This document shows, piece by piece, positions 1 to 9,644 of a stretch of DNA of 64,000 bases. The translations under genes and the position numbers were made by a program. The notes under the pieces were generated by a model that did not search any database, was not told the DNA's origin, and was given only the letters and a program-made list of their open reading frames with translations. This DNA comes from Diplodia intermedia. Its lineage: Eukaryota; Ascomycota; Dothideomycetes; Botryosphaeriales; Botryosphaeriaceae. The stretch is from contig JAKEKT010000075.1 in assembly GCA_021495925.1 (NCBI GenBank), forward strand, positions 1-64,000, written 5' to 3'. Positions within the stretch are counted from its first letter, which is position 1. Each line of letters begins with the position of its first letter.

Positions 1-45
1 GTTGCCGCCACCAAAGTGGACCGCCTTCCTGTCGTACTGAGGCAT
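1..45 (-). CDS. MPD1: Mannitol-1-phosphate 5-dehydrogenase, N-terminal fragment (gene runs off the left edge)
   Basis: Only the first 15 codons are inside the window, reading leftward from an ATG at 45. They encode MPQYDRKAVHFGGGN, the start of the Rossmann nucleotide-binding fold (GGGN, expected to continue as IGRGF) found at the extreme N-terminus of fungal mannitol-1-phosphate 5-dehydrogenases. This cytosolic enzyme uses NADH to reduce fructose-6-phosphate to mannitol-1-phosphate, the first step of fungal mannitol synthesis. The call rests on the close match of this short stretch to the family start as I know it. The rest of the protein cannot be seen, so intactness is unknown. The next gene on the same strand is a HAD phosphatase, which could supply the second step. 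Confidence 0.72.
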   Translation of the reverse strand, partial: MPQYDRKAVHFGGGN

Positions 46-874
46 GGTGTAGAGCGGGGAAGGGCGAGGCGGGTGCAGGGAGGGGAGAAACGAGCATGGA
101 TGCTTTGCAGTGCTCTGGGGGGAGATATCCAGCTGGGCCGCTCATGATGTGGTAAGCGAAGTAGAACATGTGGCTTGGGGGTTTGCCTCGCTGTCTCGGA
201 GAAGTCGTTGGTGTAGTACGTCGGATGGGTTCGGAGAGAGCTCGCACGGGTTAGCGTGGTCAGACTAGGCTTGCGTCGCCTGTATGGGAAGGTGACGACG
301 TTGGTTTAGCAAGCAACATGGTTGTAGAACATGAAGTACACATTTCGGGTTTTTGATGGCCGGGCGTGTGCTATTTCATGAAGTGTCAGAACAGCCAGAG
401 GCAACATGACAGAGGCCAGTGAAGAGCCAGAAGTACCCGCTGTGATCACTGTTTGAAAGTTTCAAATGTCTGGCTTAAGCGGTTCGTAGCATTGTAGTCA
501 AGTCAAAGGCCAAGCCTTCTTCTCTAGTGCGGCGCAACGAGCGGCAGGTATTTCATCCAAGGTGGGGTATGATCCTTTGTAGAGTCCGATCAGCATCTGA
601 GAATGTCAGCTGCTATGTGCTCCAAACTCAAATCGGCCTAGTCAACCACACGGTTGCTCTTTGAGTTCACAACTTGAATACCAGTGGCTGGAGTGAAAAT
701 CCCGAAAGAAACTCGGGTCTGCATTTATATCGTCTACCCATGATATCATAAAGTATTTCTTCGTGGCTCAGAGGCCGTCTTCCACTCTTCGCGTCATTGT
801 AAGATGCCGAAGTCTATCATGTAGCTTGCATCTCTAAATCTACCGCATCGCACAACGTCTCATCCAGGCCGCCT
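46..874. other. Intergenic: promoter of the mannitol-1-P dehydrogenase gene
   Basis: About 830 bp between the phosphatase stop and the dehydrogenase start. No coding frame is supported. It should hold the phosphatase 3' UTR and the dehydrogenase promoter and leader. I see no repeat or RNA gene. Confidence 0.6.
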
Positions 875-1670
875 CTATGAAGACTCAACCTTCTTCATGG
901 CCTCATCGAACTCCTTCCAGTCGTACATGATGTAGATAGCACCACACTCCTCCTTGAGCATCTTGGCAATCCTCTCCTGCTCCTCACCCTTCTCGTAGGG
1001 ACCGACGTAGCCGATGAGAGGGATACCGGCGTTCTTGGCGGCAGTAGCACCGCTCCTGCTGTCCTCGATGGCAACACACTCCTTGGGGTCGACACCAATG
1101 GTCTTGCAGGCGTGGAAGTAGATGGCCGGGTCAGGCTTCGACGTAGGCTTGGGGAGAGAAGAGGCAGCGCTGAAGACGTGGCCGTCGGGGAAGTAGTGGT
1201 CGATCTTGACCTTGCGGAGCGAGGCCTCGACACGGGACAGAGCGGACGAGGAGACGACGGCCAGGCCGTACTTCTTCTCGGCGGCCAGCTTCTCCAAAAC
1301 CTCGGGCACGCCGGGGCAGGGCTGGGCCTTGGCCTCCAGCTTCTCGATGACCTTGCCAAGCTCACGCTCGACGTAGGCGTCGAATTCTTCGGGGGCGAGC
1401 TCGAAGTTGTATTTCTTGGTGAGGGAGACCATCATGCCGCGGAAGTTCTGGCCGACGAAGTCCTTCAGGAGGGAGGGGCCCGTGTAGCGGTCCGAGATGC
1501 CTTTCTTCTCAAGGATCTCATTGGCAAGCTCGGCGCAGGCCTCAAAGGCCAGCTCCTCAGACAGGACGAGGGTGTTGTCGCAGTCGAACAGAATCTCCTT
1601 GATCTGCAACGCGTGAGAATCGTGACAGGGAAGGCAGCGAGTCAGAGTGAAGCGGGCATACCTTGGGCAT
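875..1670 (-). CDS. HAD-superfamily phosphatase, candidate mannitol-1-phosphatase
   Basis: Two exons: 1662-1670 (Met-Pro-Lys) and 875-1603, separated by a 58-bp intron (GTATGC...TTGCAG, 1604-1661), giving 245 residues. The start is the ATG at 1670; the open frame alone begins only at a TTG inside the intron acceptor. All four HAD motifs are present: DCDNTLV near the N-terminus (nucleophile Asp plus acid/base Asp), VVSSSA (motif II), the Lys of SKPDPAIY (motif III) and IEDSRSGATAA (motif IV, Mg2+ binding). The helical cap between motifs I and II resembles beta-phosphoglucomutase/sugar-phosphatase subfamily I members. Family knowledge predicts a soluble Mg2+-dependent sugar-phosphate phosphatase. 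Substrate is inferred from position: the next gene on this strand is mannitol-1-phosphate dehydrogenase. Alternatives are 2-deoxyglucose-6-P or glycerol-P phosphatase. Confidence 0.87.
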
Positions 1671-3597
1671 ATTGGCGGACTCGTTGATTTTGGCGCGGAG
1701 AGGAATGGTGAGAGATTTGAGAGGGGTGCAGAGGTGAGGAGAGGCTCGGAGCAGTGGAAGTTAGAGGAGAAAGCGGTGGAGCGGGGCAGGCTTGCAGGTA
1801 AACAATTTGTATGGGCTGAGGCAGTGACGCAAGCGGGGAAGCCAGAGTGGCCTGAGCTGAGGCCGCAGATTCGCCGAGCGTGGGGCGCGGGAGGACCTTG
1901 GAAATGCGAGGAAGGAACGGAGCAGCAGGACGCGTGAGAGAGCAGGAGCGGCAGGCGGCGGTCAGGGGCGGAGGGGCGGCGGGGCGGCGCGTGAGAGCTG
2001 GTGTGGCCGCGCGCTAGGTAACTACGGCAGCTGCAACGCTCAACGCTCCTCCAACTGCGGAACCCAGCAATCGCGGGGTCAAGATCAGGCCCTAGCAGCG
2101 ATCAACCGCTCATCGGCTTTCATCACCCTCAACCTCCCACTCATCGACTTCTTCCTCAACATTCTCCGACTTGCCGCCAATTGCTCGAGGGCGCGGTCGC
2201 GGCTCCGGCGGCCGGGCACCCACACCCACACACCCACACCCCTTGGCGCGGCGCCTGCACGGCTCAAGGGAGCCAAACCCCATGCCTTCGCCCGAAAGTG
2301 TGTCGGTCCGCCAGACCGCGTCTCCAATGAGAGCTGACTCAGGCTTCGCTGTGCTGCATGCTAGCCCCCCCTCCGCATTCCACCGGCCCTTTCTGACGCA
2401 GCCCACGCCCAATCACTGCCCCGCCTTTCTCGCTAGGTTGAATGTCCACGGAGCACTGCATGAGGCATCCTCTGTGTGTCTGTGATACAAAACATGCAAG
2501 GCAGGCGTTGCAATTCTCATCACACGTGTGCCTGCAGCTTCCCACCCTCTCTGCCCGTGGTAGACAGGGACATGCCCGTCCTCACCAACCAGCGAATCAT
2601 CGCGGATGGGACCTGCGGCGAGGCGTGTGTAACTGTCGCAAACTTTCTTCCCTCCACGCCTGTTTCCTGAGGTATAAAGCCCGACGTCATTTCGAAGCAA
2701 ACCCATCAATACATATTTACTAACCCAATCAAGTCGCCAGACTCAATGCCAAATCCTTCAACTTATTCCCGCACGGCCTTTGTTCCCCGCCTACGCCTCC
2801 TACAGTCCCAGACAGACACAAGTAGCTTGTAATGGATTTATTGCAAGCTGTCGCAACAGATAGTAGATGACCCTCCTCCGTTTCTTGTCACTCACAAAGG
2901 GTTCGTTGGAAGTAGAGCAGGAGGATGCATTGACATAGCATTCATTCCGCGTGATTGGCCATCGAAGCGAGGCCTCCATCCGTTCACATCAAACTATCTT
3001 ACCGTTCGCTGGCTATCCATTGTTTGTGGCTATCTTCCCTTGACTTTCCTCACTTCCATACACTGGCGAGTCATGTTAGTTTCTCTCTGTCAACCAGCCC
3101 AGCCGACGTTAGCTGAATTCGTCAACAGCGCCAGCCAGGCAGCACCAGCCAGGTGTGGACGCATTGCGCCTTCACTGTGCACCAAGAGCGAGACCCTAGA
3201 CCCGCCTCTCCCTCTTATGCCACCTCTCCACAAGCAGCTTCGAACAGCCACGTAGCAAACCACGGGCACGCCGATCGATGAGTAGTCCCCCCCTGCAAAC
3301 GGCAAGGGTCTAGCGAAAGCGCTTGCCGAAAAGGGCAATTCCATGCCACTAATAAAGCCATTTTTGAAAGCCATATCCCCACCAGACACGAGGTGGAGGT
3401 TGAAGCTGAGCGGGCAGAAGGACGGTGGCAGCGATGAGGAGCTCATCCCCGGTAAACTTCATGATGGACCGAAGGCCCCTGAGCGTGAAGAGCCGAGGGT
3501 GTCTGCTGATGTCTGCGACGTAGGAGTACTGCCAGATTATCTCCAGCCGTACTCTTGCGCCGTAAACCCGCACAAAACACTGATGGTGAAGTAGGAT
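1671..3597. other. Gene-free interval with one isolated TATA box and a 28-codon ORF
   Basis: Open frames here are short and mutually overlapping, with no recognisable domain. The one organised feature is a TATAAA at 2673-2678 on the plus strand. It is followed by a CT/CA-rich leader and an ATG at 2746 opening a 28-codon ORF (2746-2832). That layout fits a small transcript or a first exon, but no downstream exon could be defended. Confidence 0.5.
2673..2678 (+). promoter_or_regulatory. TATA box without an assigned gene
   Basis: TATAAA in the context GAGGTATAAAGCCC, 73 bp before an ATG at 2746. Spacing and the C/A-rich leader resemble a fungal core promoter. No gene longer than 28 codons follows, so function is unproven. 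Confidence 0.3.
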
Positions 3598-3671
3598 GAT
3601 CGATTAGTGAAGGATACTAGTGGTGCTTTATACCACCACCTGGTAGCAAACTGAGCTAAACCTAATCGATC
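3598..3671. repeat. 74-bp hairpin element with perfect 10-bp terminal inverted repeats
   Basis: GATCGATTAG at 3598-3607 is exactly mirrored by CTAATCGATC at 3662-3671. Between them lies a second hairpin, GTGGTG/CACCAC with an 8-nt loop on the minus strand. The minus strand also carries TAGCTCAGTTTG, which fits an RNA polymerase III A box. Total length is tRNA-like, but no B box or anticodon arm is present, so it is not a functional tRNA. On the plus strand TGGTAGC follows a CC, as a retroelement primer-binding site complementary to a tRNA CCA end would, and the relic coding region starts about 55 bp downstream. Tentative options are a tRNA-derived repeat, or the LTR/primer-site junction of the relic element. 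Confidence 0.5.
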
Positions 3672-5211
3672 TACAAAGCAAGCAACCCGCTCCACGACGG
3701 GCGACTCGGTCTACGACGCCGAATCCATGTCCGATAACCTTCGGATCACGCAAGGCATCCTAGCCGAGCACGTCGATCGGATTTCCTCTAGCGCCGCTGC
3801 TCATGGCCTACGCATATCCTTCGATGCGGACACCATCGGAGTTATGCTCGCCGTATCGGACGACGAAGAAGAATCCGAGGCCTTGCTATCGGATGACGAG
3901 ACCGACCGTCGTTCCGCAAGCCCGACGCCCAAGAACGCGAAGGCTCCGACCAACAAGGTTGTAGCCTCATGAAGGAGGCCCTGCCGACCACTCTCCAACA
4001 AGAGGCAGATCGGGTTGCCGAGTCAGCCAACAAGCAGAAGAAGAACAAGGGCAGGAAGCGCCTGCTCCCCCCCTTTCCTGTCCACCAGCGCGAACTTCAG
4101 GACTGGATTACCCGCATGGAGATGGGTCCCCATCTACCAAATCAACGTGCCTATATTCTCTGTAGGCTGGATGAAGATATCCCGGGTACCGTCAGCTTCA
4201 AGATGGCTGAGGAGAAGGCCAATGACATCAAGCTGGGCCGGCGTTTGGCGAGAAATGCCCCTCAGCCGCACAATTTCGCCTGTGTGAAAGGCGTTTTTGA
4301 GAAGCGTCAAGCGGGCCAAGGATCGCACTTTCAAAATGCGTTCAGCCTTGGAGAAGCGTGTGGGCATCGAATACAAGACTGCCGACTCGTGGAGGCTTGT
4401 CGAACGGTGATTCTCGAATCTGGCGATTAAATATTTTTTAATCTAGCAACTTATAGATATAGACCATAACAAGACCGAGATATTCCTTCCGGAGAGATAG
4501 GATGAAGAGAGCATTCAGCCGGATCCAACAACCGACTAGAACGCCTTTCCGATTCTAGCCGAAGATAAAGATACTAAGCCATTCGGCTTTTCCCTCTCAC
4601 CTGACGCTATGTACTAGCTATCTTTACAGGCCTTCAAGACCCAATGGACCTCAATCGCAACGTTTAAAGCCGTTGTGGACAATTACCAGAGGGGAAACTC
4701 TAACTGTTCTCGTATAATCCGTTGAGGGGCTGACTATGCCTGAGCCGGTATTCCAGGACTTCATGGTCGTGGCTTACCGCAAGATCAATTTCCAGTTGAT
4801 CTTCCAGAACACCATTGTTCGGCATCTAAAGACGGACCGCCCGCGCCTGGAACCATTGCTGGACCGGGTTGAATGATGGGGTCTTGCACAGAGGAGCTGA
4901 CGAGACGACTCCTCTTGCGAAACTCGTCGACAGAATCTCCAGCCTTGGATAGACGATGGCTTGAATAGCCGTCTTTGGGGGGTGTATGGCAGGCGCGGTC
5001 GAGTCCTTGACCCAGCTCTAGTGCTATGTGTATCTTCAATTACAGCTTCTACAGAGCGAGAAGAGAGGATCGGGATAGCTCAGATAGGAAAGAAATTGGC
5101 CAGGGTGGTTATTCTTCATCTGATGGAGTATCTTGAGCCGTTCGGCCACTCAACCGTGAGGGATCGATATGGACTTAGCGTCGCGTACTCTCCATATATA
5201 TATTCAGCTTA
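3672..5211 (+). pseudogene. Decayed coding relic, possibly gag-like, of a mobile element
   Basis: A first frame is open from about 3679, with a Met at 3727, to a TGA at 3970-3972. A second frame overlaps it by ATGA and runs 3969-4430. The first part ends in an acidic stretch (SDDEEESEALLSDDE) and a Lys/Pro segment. The second starts with a basic region and continues with a plausible folded sequence (QDWITRMEMGPHLPNQ). Downstream to about 5211 further protein-like stretches (for example WTSIATFKAVVDNYQ near 4645) are broken by in-frame stops and frame changes, and the DNA is visibly more AT-rich. I recognise no zinc knuckle, protease, reverse transcriptase or integrase motif. The -1 overlap could be programmed frameshifting or simple decay. 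I call it a mobile-element relic because of the layout behind the hairpin element, with low certainty on family. Confidence 0.4.
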
Positions 5212-6153
5212 GTGCTCTCTGCCTCCACGTTACTTGCTCTCTGGAACATAATTCTCTATGGAGAGATGCTATCGGATGTGACAGCGGAGTTTCTCTTACT
5301 TTTGCAATCTTCAGCCGGGAACGATCCCTATCTGCTAAGAACCGCTCAGAAAACCTTCCACGTCACTCCACCAATCTCAGTCAACTCATTCTATAGCCTG
5401 GTATGTCCGTATCACCCCATATCAACAGCATCCCTTTCAATGCACAAGTCCACAGCCATGAAATTCCAGGCCACCATGGCGACTGCATCCAAATTCATGC
5501 CAAACATGCCCGCCGATCCCGCACAGTAATGCGAGAAGCTGATCAAGAGCGCTATGAACTTTATGGTTGGCGGGGTGTCATTCCCGATGGCTACTCTTAA
5601 AGTGTTCGTGGGATTGTTGGCGGAATCCTTGCACGAGATGTGTTATCATCATAGTAGCAGTGAGCTTTCGGCCCAGGCCACGAGACTGATATTACCTGCG
5701 CTGCTAGCGAAAGTGGCAATTATATACGACTGTGGAGGATCGAGCTGGCACAGAAGTGGCGCTGGTACCTGATCATGAGGGAGAGGCGCTTCGTTGCGCT
5801 CGGTTCGGCGGTGGCGGCGAGATGTACGTAATGTGTTGGACTCTGGCTGTTCTCCTGTTGCCACTAAGGGTGTGAGGGGCGGCATGAGGAAGCGTATGAT
5901 GGAGAGACTGTTAAATGGAACACGCCCAAAGAGGTGGGGAGAGCAATAGGCATGGCGGTGCTTACCGGACGATGGTCCTCTGAGTGATGGGTTTCAGACC
6001 TTGGTCAATGGCCGGTCAAGCTGACCCTCACATAAGTAGCGAAGTTTTGCATGGGAGTCATAATGTGCAATGGTATTTGTGTGCCTCGTCTGCAAAGGCC
6101 CAATCTCCCCATCGTGCGCCTCAACCTCCCCTCACCCTCCCCTCCCTCGTCCT
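5212..6153. other. Intergenic, no supported gene
   Basis: About 940 bp downstream of the relic and of the convergent RNase H-like gene. Short open frames on both strands show no domain or splice logic. The left part shares the AT-richer base composition of the relic. Confidence 0.5.
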
Positions 6154-7045
6154 CTATGGGTTCGTCACATACTCCTCGTAGATGACCTCTCCGGCGGCCA
6201 GCGCCCTCTGAAAAGCCGCATCTTCTTCGTCTAGAATCGCTGTGGTTGCTGTTATCTTGTTCCATGATAGGAGGGGGATCACCGTAAAGAAACTTACCAA
6301 AGGCCTCCTCCTGCTCCTTCTGCGCCCTCTTCTCATCCTCCTCCTGCTCCTTCTGCGCCTTCTTCTCATCCTTCTTCCGCTCATCAAGCATGGTCCCAAT
6401 CATGTCGGTAACCTCGTCTTCACGAGCCCGACTCTTCCGACTCTTCGAATAGCCACGGTCTACAGCGAAAGAGGCCCAATAGTCCGCCCAACAGTTCCCC
6501 ATGATGGGCCGACCATGATCGCCACCCTTCGTGGGATCGTGAGCATGGGCCTTGACGAGGGTGAACCTCACCACGCAGGGGACACCGGCCTCCGTCCAGT
6601 GCTTGCCTTGCTGAATCTCATGCACGCATTGGTGAATCCTCGCGCAAGCATCCTCGCCCCAGCCGCCGTCACCTGGCTGGTAGTCGCGAATACGGTCTAC
6701 CACGCCCTTGACCTCACAGTAGAGGTCTATCTGGCGGTCGTCACTGCGCAGCAAGCCCTTGCCGTGGTGCAGTCCGAAGTCGACCGCCGCCAACTCCGCT
6801 GGCCAGGATTTCATCTTGGAGTCGGGCTCAAGGCAGGTGTAGTGCTCGTGCCAGTGCTTGTCATCATGACGCTTGTAAGCCACTGCGAGCCCAACCTTGT
6901 AGCTGTCCTCCCGCTGCGACTGGTCCGTCCACAGGTCGAGACGGCCAGCCGTCGGCTTCACCTTGCGAGCGATCTTGATGCCCTCGGGCATGGTGTCGGC
7001 GTACTCGACCTTGCCGAGGAATTGGTAACCGGTCTGGGAAGACAT
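6154..7045 (-). CDS. RNase H-fold protein with a coiled-coil tail (domesticated or catalytically altered)
   Basis: Two exons, 6298-7045 and 6154-6239, with a 58-bp intron (GTAAGT...CACAG), give 277 residues. Without splicing the frame runs into an implausible Arg-rich tail. Residues about 35-195 follow the RNase H pattern: LWTDQS (Asp41, strand 1), WPAELAAVDFGL (Glu84), a strand LYCEVKGVV where the third catalytic Asp would sit but Cys110/Glu111 occur, and VKAHAH...NCWADYWASFA (His, then Asp188). Three of four metal-binding acids are therefore retained. Residues about 208-247 are a charged coiled coil with a near-repeat of EDEKRAQKEQEEAF. It stands alone, with no reverse transcriptase or nuclear-targeting context. 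It may be a host gene derived from a retroelement RNase H. TATAAAA on the minus strand at 7179-7185 gives a promoter about 135 bp upstream. Confidence 0.7.
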
Positions 7046-7178
7046 GATGTTGAGGGGGACTGGGAATGTGTGTGTGGTGGTGTTGGTGTTGTTGTTGGGT
7101 CGTGGCTTCTTCTGGTTGTCGAAAAAGGTGTGTCGAAGTTGAAGCCGAGGAGGAAGAAGGGTCGAGGGGAGGGTGGGC

Positions 7179-7185
7179 TTTTATA
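7179..7185 (-). promoter_or_regulatory. TATA box of the RNase H-fold gene
   Basis: TATAAAA on the minus strand, about 135 bp before the ATG at 7045. Confidence 0.5.
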
Positions 7186-7305
7186 GATCGGCGGCGGCTC
7201 AGCCTTTCACACTGGCCAGCTGGGAAGGAACGACCCTCGTCGAAGCAATTGGGAAGGAGCGACCCGCATTTCAGTTAAATTCAGTCTAGCCCGCCAACTT
7301 TTACA

Positions 7306-7330
7306 GTGAGTGAAGTGAGTGAAGTGAGTC
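7306..7330. repeat. Short 9-bp tandem repeat
   Basis: GTGAGTGAA is repeated almost three times in the spacer between the RNase H-fold gene promoter and the end of the next gene. No function is evident. Confidence 0.6.
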
Positions 7331-7350
7331 ATGGGCCAGCATGGCGCCTT

Positions 7351-8460
7351 CTACATGCGCTCCAGTTCCTCCAGCACGTGCTGTAGACACGCTTCAAACC
7401 AGCCTTTGGGAGCCTGCATGACAGCGAGCATCTCAGCCTGCTCGAGGCACATGCGTGCCATCGACAGCTGCGACAGCACACGGTGACCGGTGACGTAGTC
7501 TGCGCTCGAGTGAGATGAAAACTGTGACAGCTGCTTCTGAGCCATGACTTGACGAGATTCCTGCCCCTCTTTCTTCCCGATGCCTGGAGGGCGCTGGCGG
7601 ATACCCACAAGCGTGCCTGCGACACAAGTAGCCCTACTGTTGCGCTTGCCATCGCGAACGCTGATGCAGAGGCGACAAAACTTCTCGCGAAGGGTTGAAA
7701 AGATCTTGAACTGGCGAGACAGGGGGCGCCCGCGCATGTCGTCTTTTCCCTTTCTCCCAGCCTCTTGAGTCCTTTCCTCCTCTGCCCTCGTAGCATCTTC
7801 CCTCACGCGTTGAATCGCAGCCACAGCTTCCCGCTCCATCGCCCACACCCACTCCCGCAAGCTCACAAGATCCCTCAGGTCGTCCTCATCGTACACCCCA
7901 ACTCTTTCCCAATCTTCCTCCACCCCACCCCGACATCCCTCGCGAGGGCAGCCCCCTCTCGCAAACATGAAGGAGTCGCACTCTGCCTCCATCTCCCCGT
8001 CACCACCACCACCACCCTCCCACTCGACCTCGGCAAGGCCCTCCGCGACCGCCGCGAACGGCCACAGAGTCTCCAGCACCACCCCGCCGCGCCGGCCTTT
8101 GCGCTGCGCCATCTTCAGCGTCGACTCCTCCTCCTCCCCACCAGCAAGCGTCGTCGTCCCACTGCCACCCCTCTCCCTCCTCGCTCCTCCACCTCCCCCA
8201 CCACCATCTACACGGACAACAACAACAGCACCGCCTGCCGTCTTCCTACTCGAAACCCGCAGTTTCGTCGTCGACGCCGACGACGACGCAAGCTCCACCT
8301 CGTCTTTCTGCTTCTTCATACCCCCTCCATGGCTGGTGTGGCCGGTACGGGGAGAAGGAGGAGAAGGCGGCGGCGGCGGCGCGATGGGGATGCCGTGGCC
8401 GCACTGGAACAGTTCGATCGGGTAAGACATCGTGTCGAGCGACTGTTCAGCTATTTCCAT
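7351..8460 (-). CDS. Hypothetical protein, low-complexity centre with Cys pairs
   Basis: A single exon of 369 codons from the ATG at 8460. The open frame begins at a GTG 60 bp earlier, but ATG starts at 8460 or 8430 are preferred. Residues 11-20 (MSYPIELFQC, followed by GHG) and a later FARGGCPREGC look like a paired Cys/His metal site. The centre is Gly-, Ser- and Pro-rich low complexity. The C-terminal third is helical and charged, ending VLEELERM. TATAAAG on the minus strand near 8655-8661 is a plausible promoter. I do not recognise the family. The Cys/His layout resembles orphan proteins common in Pezizomycotina, and function cannot be assigned. Confidence 0.55.
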   Translation of the reverse strand: MEIAEQSLDTMSYPIELFQCGHGIPIAPPPPPSPPSPRTGHTSHGGGMKKQKDEVELASSSASTTKLRVSSRKTAGGAVVVVRVDGGGGGGGARRERGGSGTTTLAGGEEEESTLKMAQRKGRRGGVVLETLWPFAAVAEGLAEVEWEGGGGGDGEMEAECDSFMFARGGCPREGCRGGVEEDWERVGVYDEDDLRDLVSLREWVWAMEREAVAAIQRVREDATRAEEERTQEAGRKGKDDMRGRPLSRQFKIFSTLREKFCRLCISVRDGKRNSRATCVAGTLVGIRQRPPGIGKKEGQESRQVMAQKQLSQFSSHSSADYVTGHRVLSQLSMARMCLEQAEMLAVMQAPKGWFEACLQHVLEELERM

Positions 8461-9644
8461 GGTGAAGGCCCACGGGCGGGTGAAGCGAAAGAGAACGATG
8501 CGTGTAGAGAATAATAACACGTCTCGGCGGAGAGTAAAACTCCAGAGAGAAAAGAGACAAGGTCAAAATCCGGCGTGATGGAAGAGACCGAAACGGCGTA
8601 AGAAGTAGTGTGAGTCGAAAAGCGAACTGATCGACGGTGACCATGTCTGGTGCTTTATATTGCTGGGAACGAGCGGTGTTGCAACCAACCTTCAACTTTC
8701 TACAAGCATCGTGCAGACGGGAGAGCCCGGGGACATGCAGCTGACAATGGACGGTTCAAAGAAGATGCAGGAACGCGATCAAAGCCGGGGGAGCGAGACG
8801 GCGAGTTGCATACGATCATTGAAGGCATCAAGACATGCCGGAAGCCGTCTTCATCATGACATGCAATCACCTCTGCAATGAGACGCAAAGCCTAATAGTA
8901 GGGCCGAGAGCCCGCGATGGGTTAATATTTGCTTATCTCTGTAATGGGTTTGTGTCGTTCTTTTAATGTATGAGTGTGGAGGGGATTGTGCATGATTGGG
9001 GGGTAAAATGCAGTCCACAATGCCGCGCCATGATTGGGGATGGTCTGAAGTGAAGCATATCCACATCCGAATCCCCCTTCTCTGTCAAACAAACAAGCGA
9101 CCGAGAACAACCATCCCTTCCGTCCCTTCAGCCACGATATCAAGAGTGGGGTTTTCTTTCTTTCCGCCTCCTCCCCGTTCGTTCCGTCCAGTGTCTCTTC
9201 CGCTCTTCTCCACTCATCCTCCCGCGTCGCCCCAAAGTACCAGCTATCCACTTCTCTTTTTTCCGTCGTATGGGTCCGTAACGTAACCGTCGTAGCCAAG
9301 AATGCTATGCCATGCCAACTGTGTGAAAGCCTTGAGAGATTGAGGGCCTTGTAGGTGAAGTCACCTGAGGGCCTCTGATCACTCAAAGGCACGATTCAGC
9401 CCAGGGCCATTGCCTGAGCCTCAGTCTCGGCATCGCCGAGCAAGAAGTGTCGTCAAGAGAAGCTCATCCTAACCAGGAACGCCCGAAAAATGCAAATGAA
9501 ACCAATCCACAAATCTGGACAAGTAGGACGCCCAGCTCTCACCAACCAGGGCCATGCTCACCAGTTTCTCAACGAAGGAAACGCTTTCAACAACAAGCAG
9601 AAAAACAGTGACAGAAAGAGGCAACGAAACGGGAACCCCGGATG
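8461..9644. other. Intergenic, no supported gene
   Basis: Promoter of the hypothetical gene on the left (TATAAAG at about 8655 on the minus strand) and 3' flank of the next minus-strand gene. Pyrimidine-rich stretches occur around 9090-9270. No coding or RNA feature is supported. Confidence 0.5.

Noticed and set aside
6242..7186. 314-codon plus-strand frame opposite the RNase H-fold gene
   Set aside because: It is the mirror of a real gene; the Leu-rich start is the antisense of a coiled coil.
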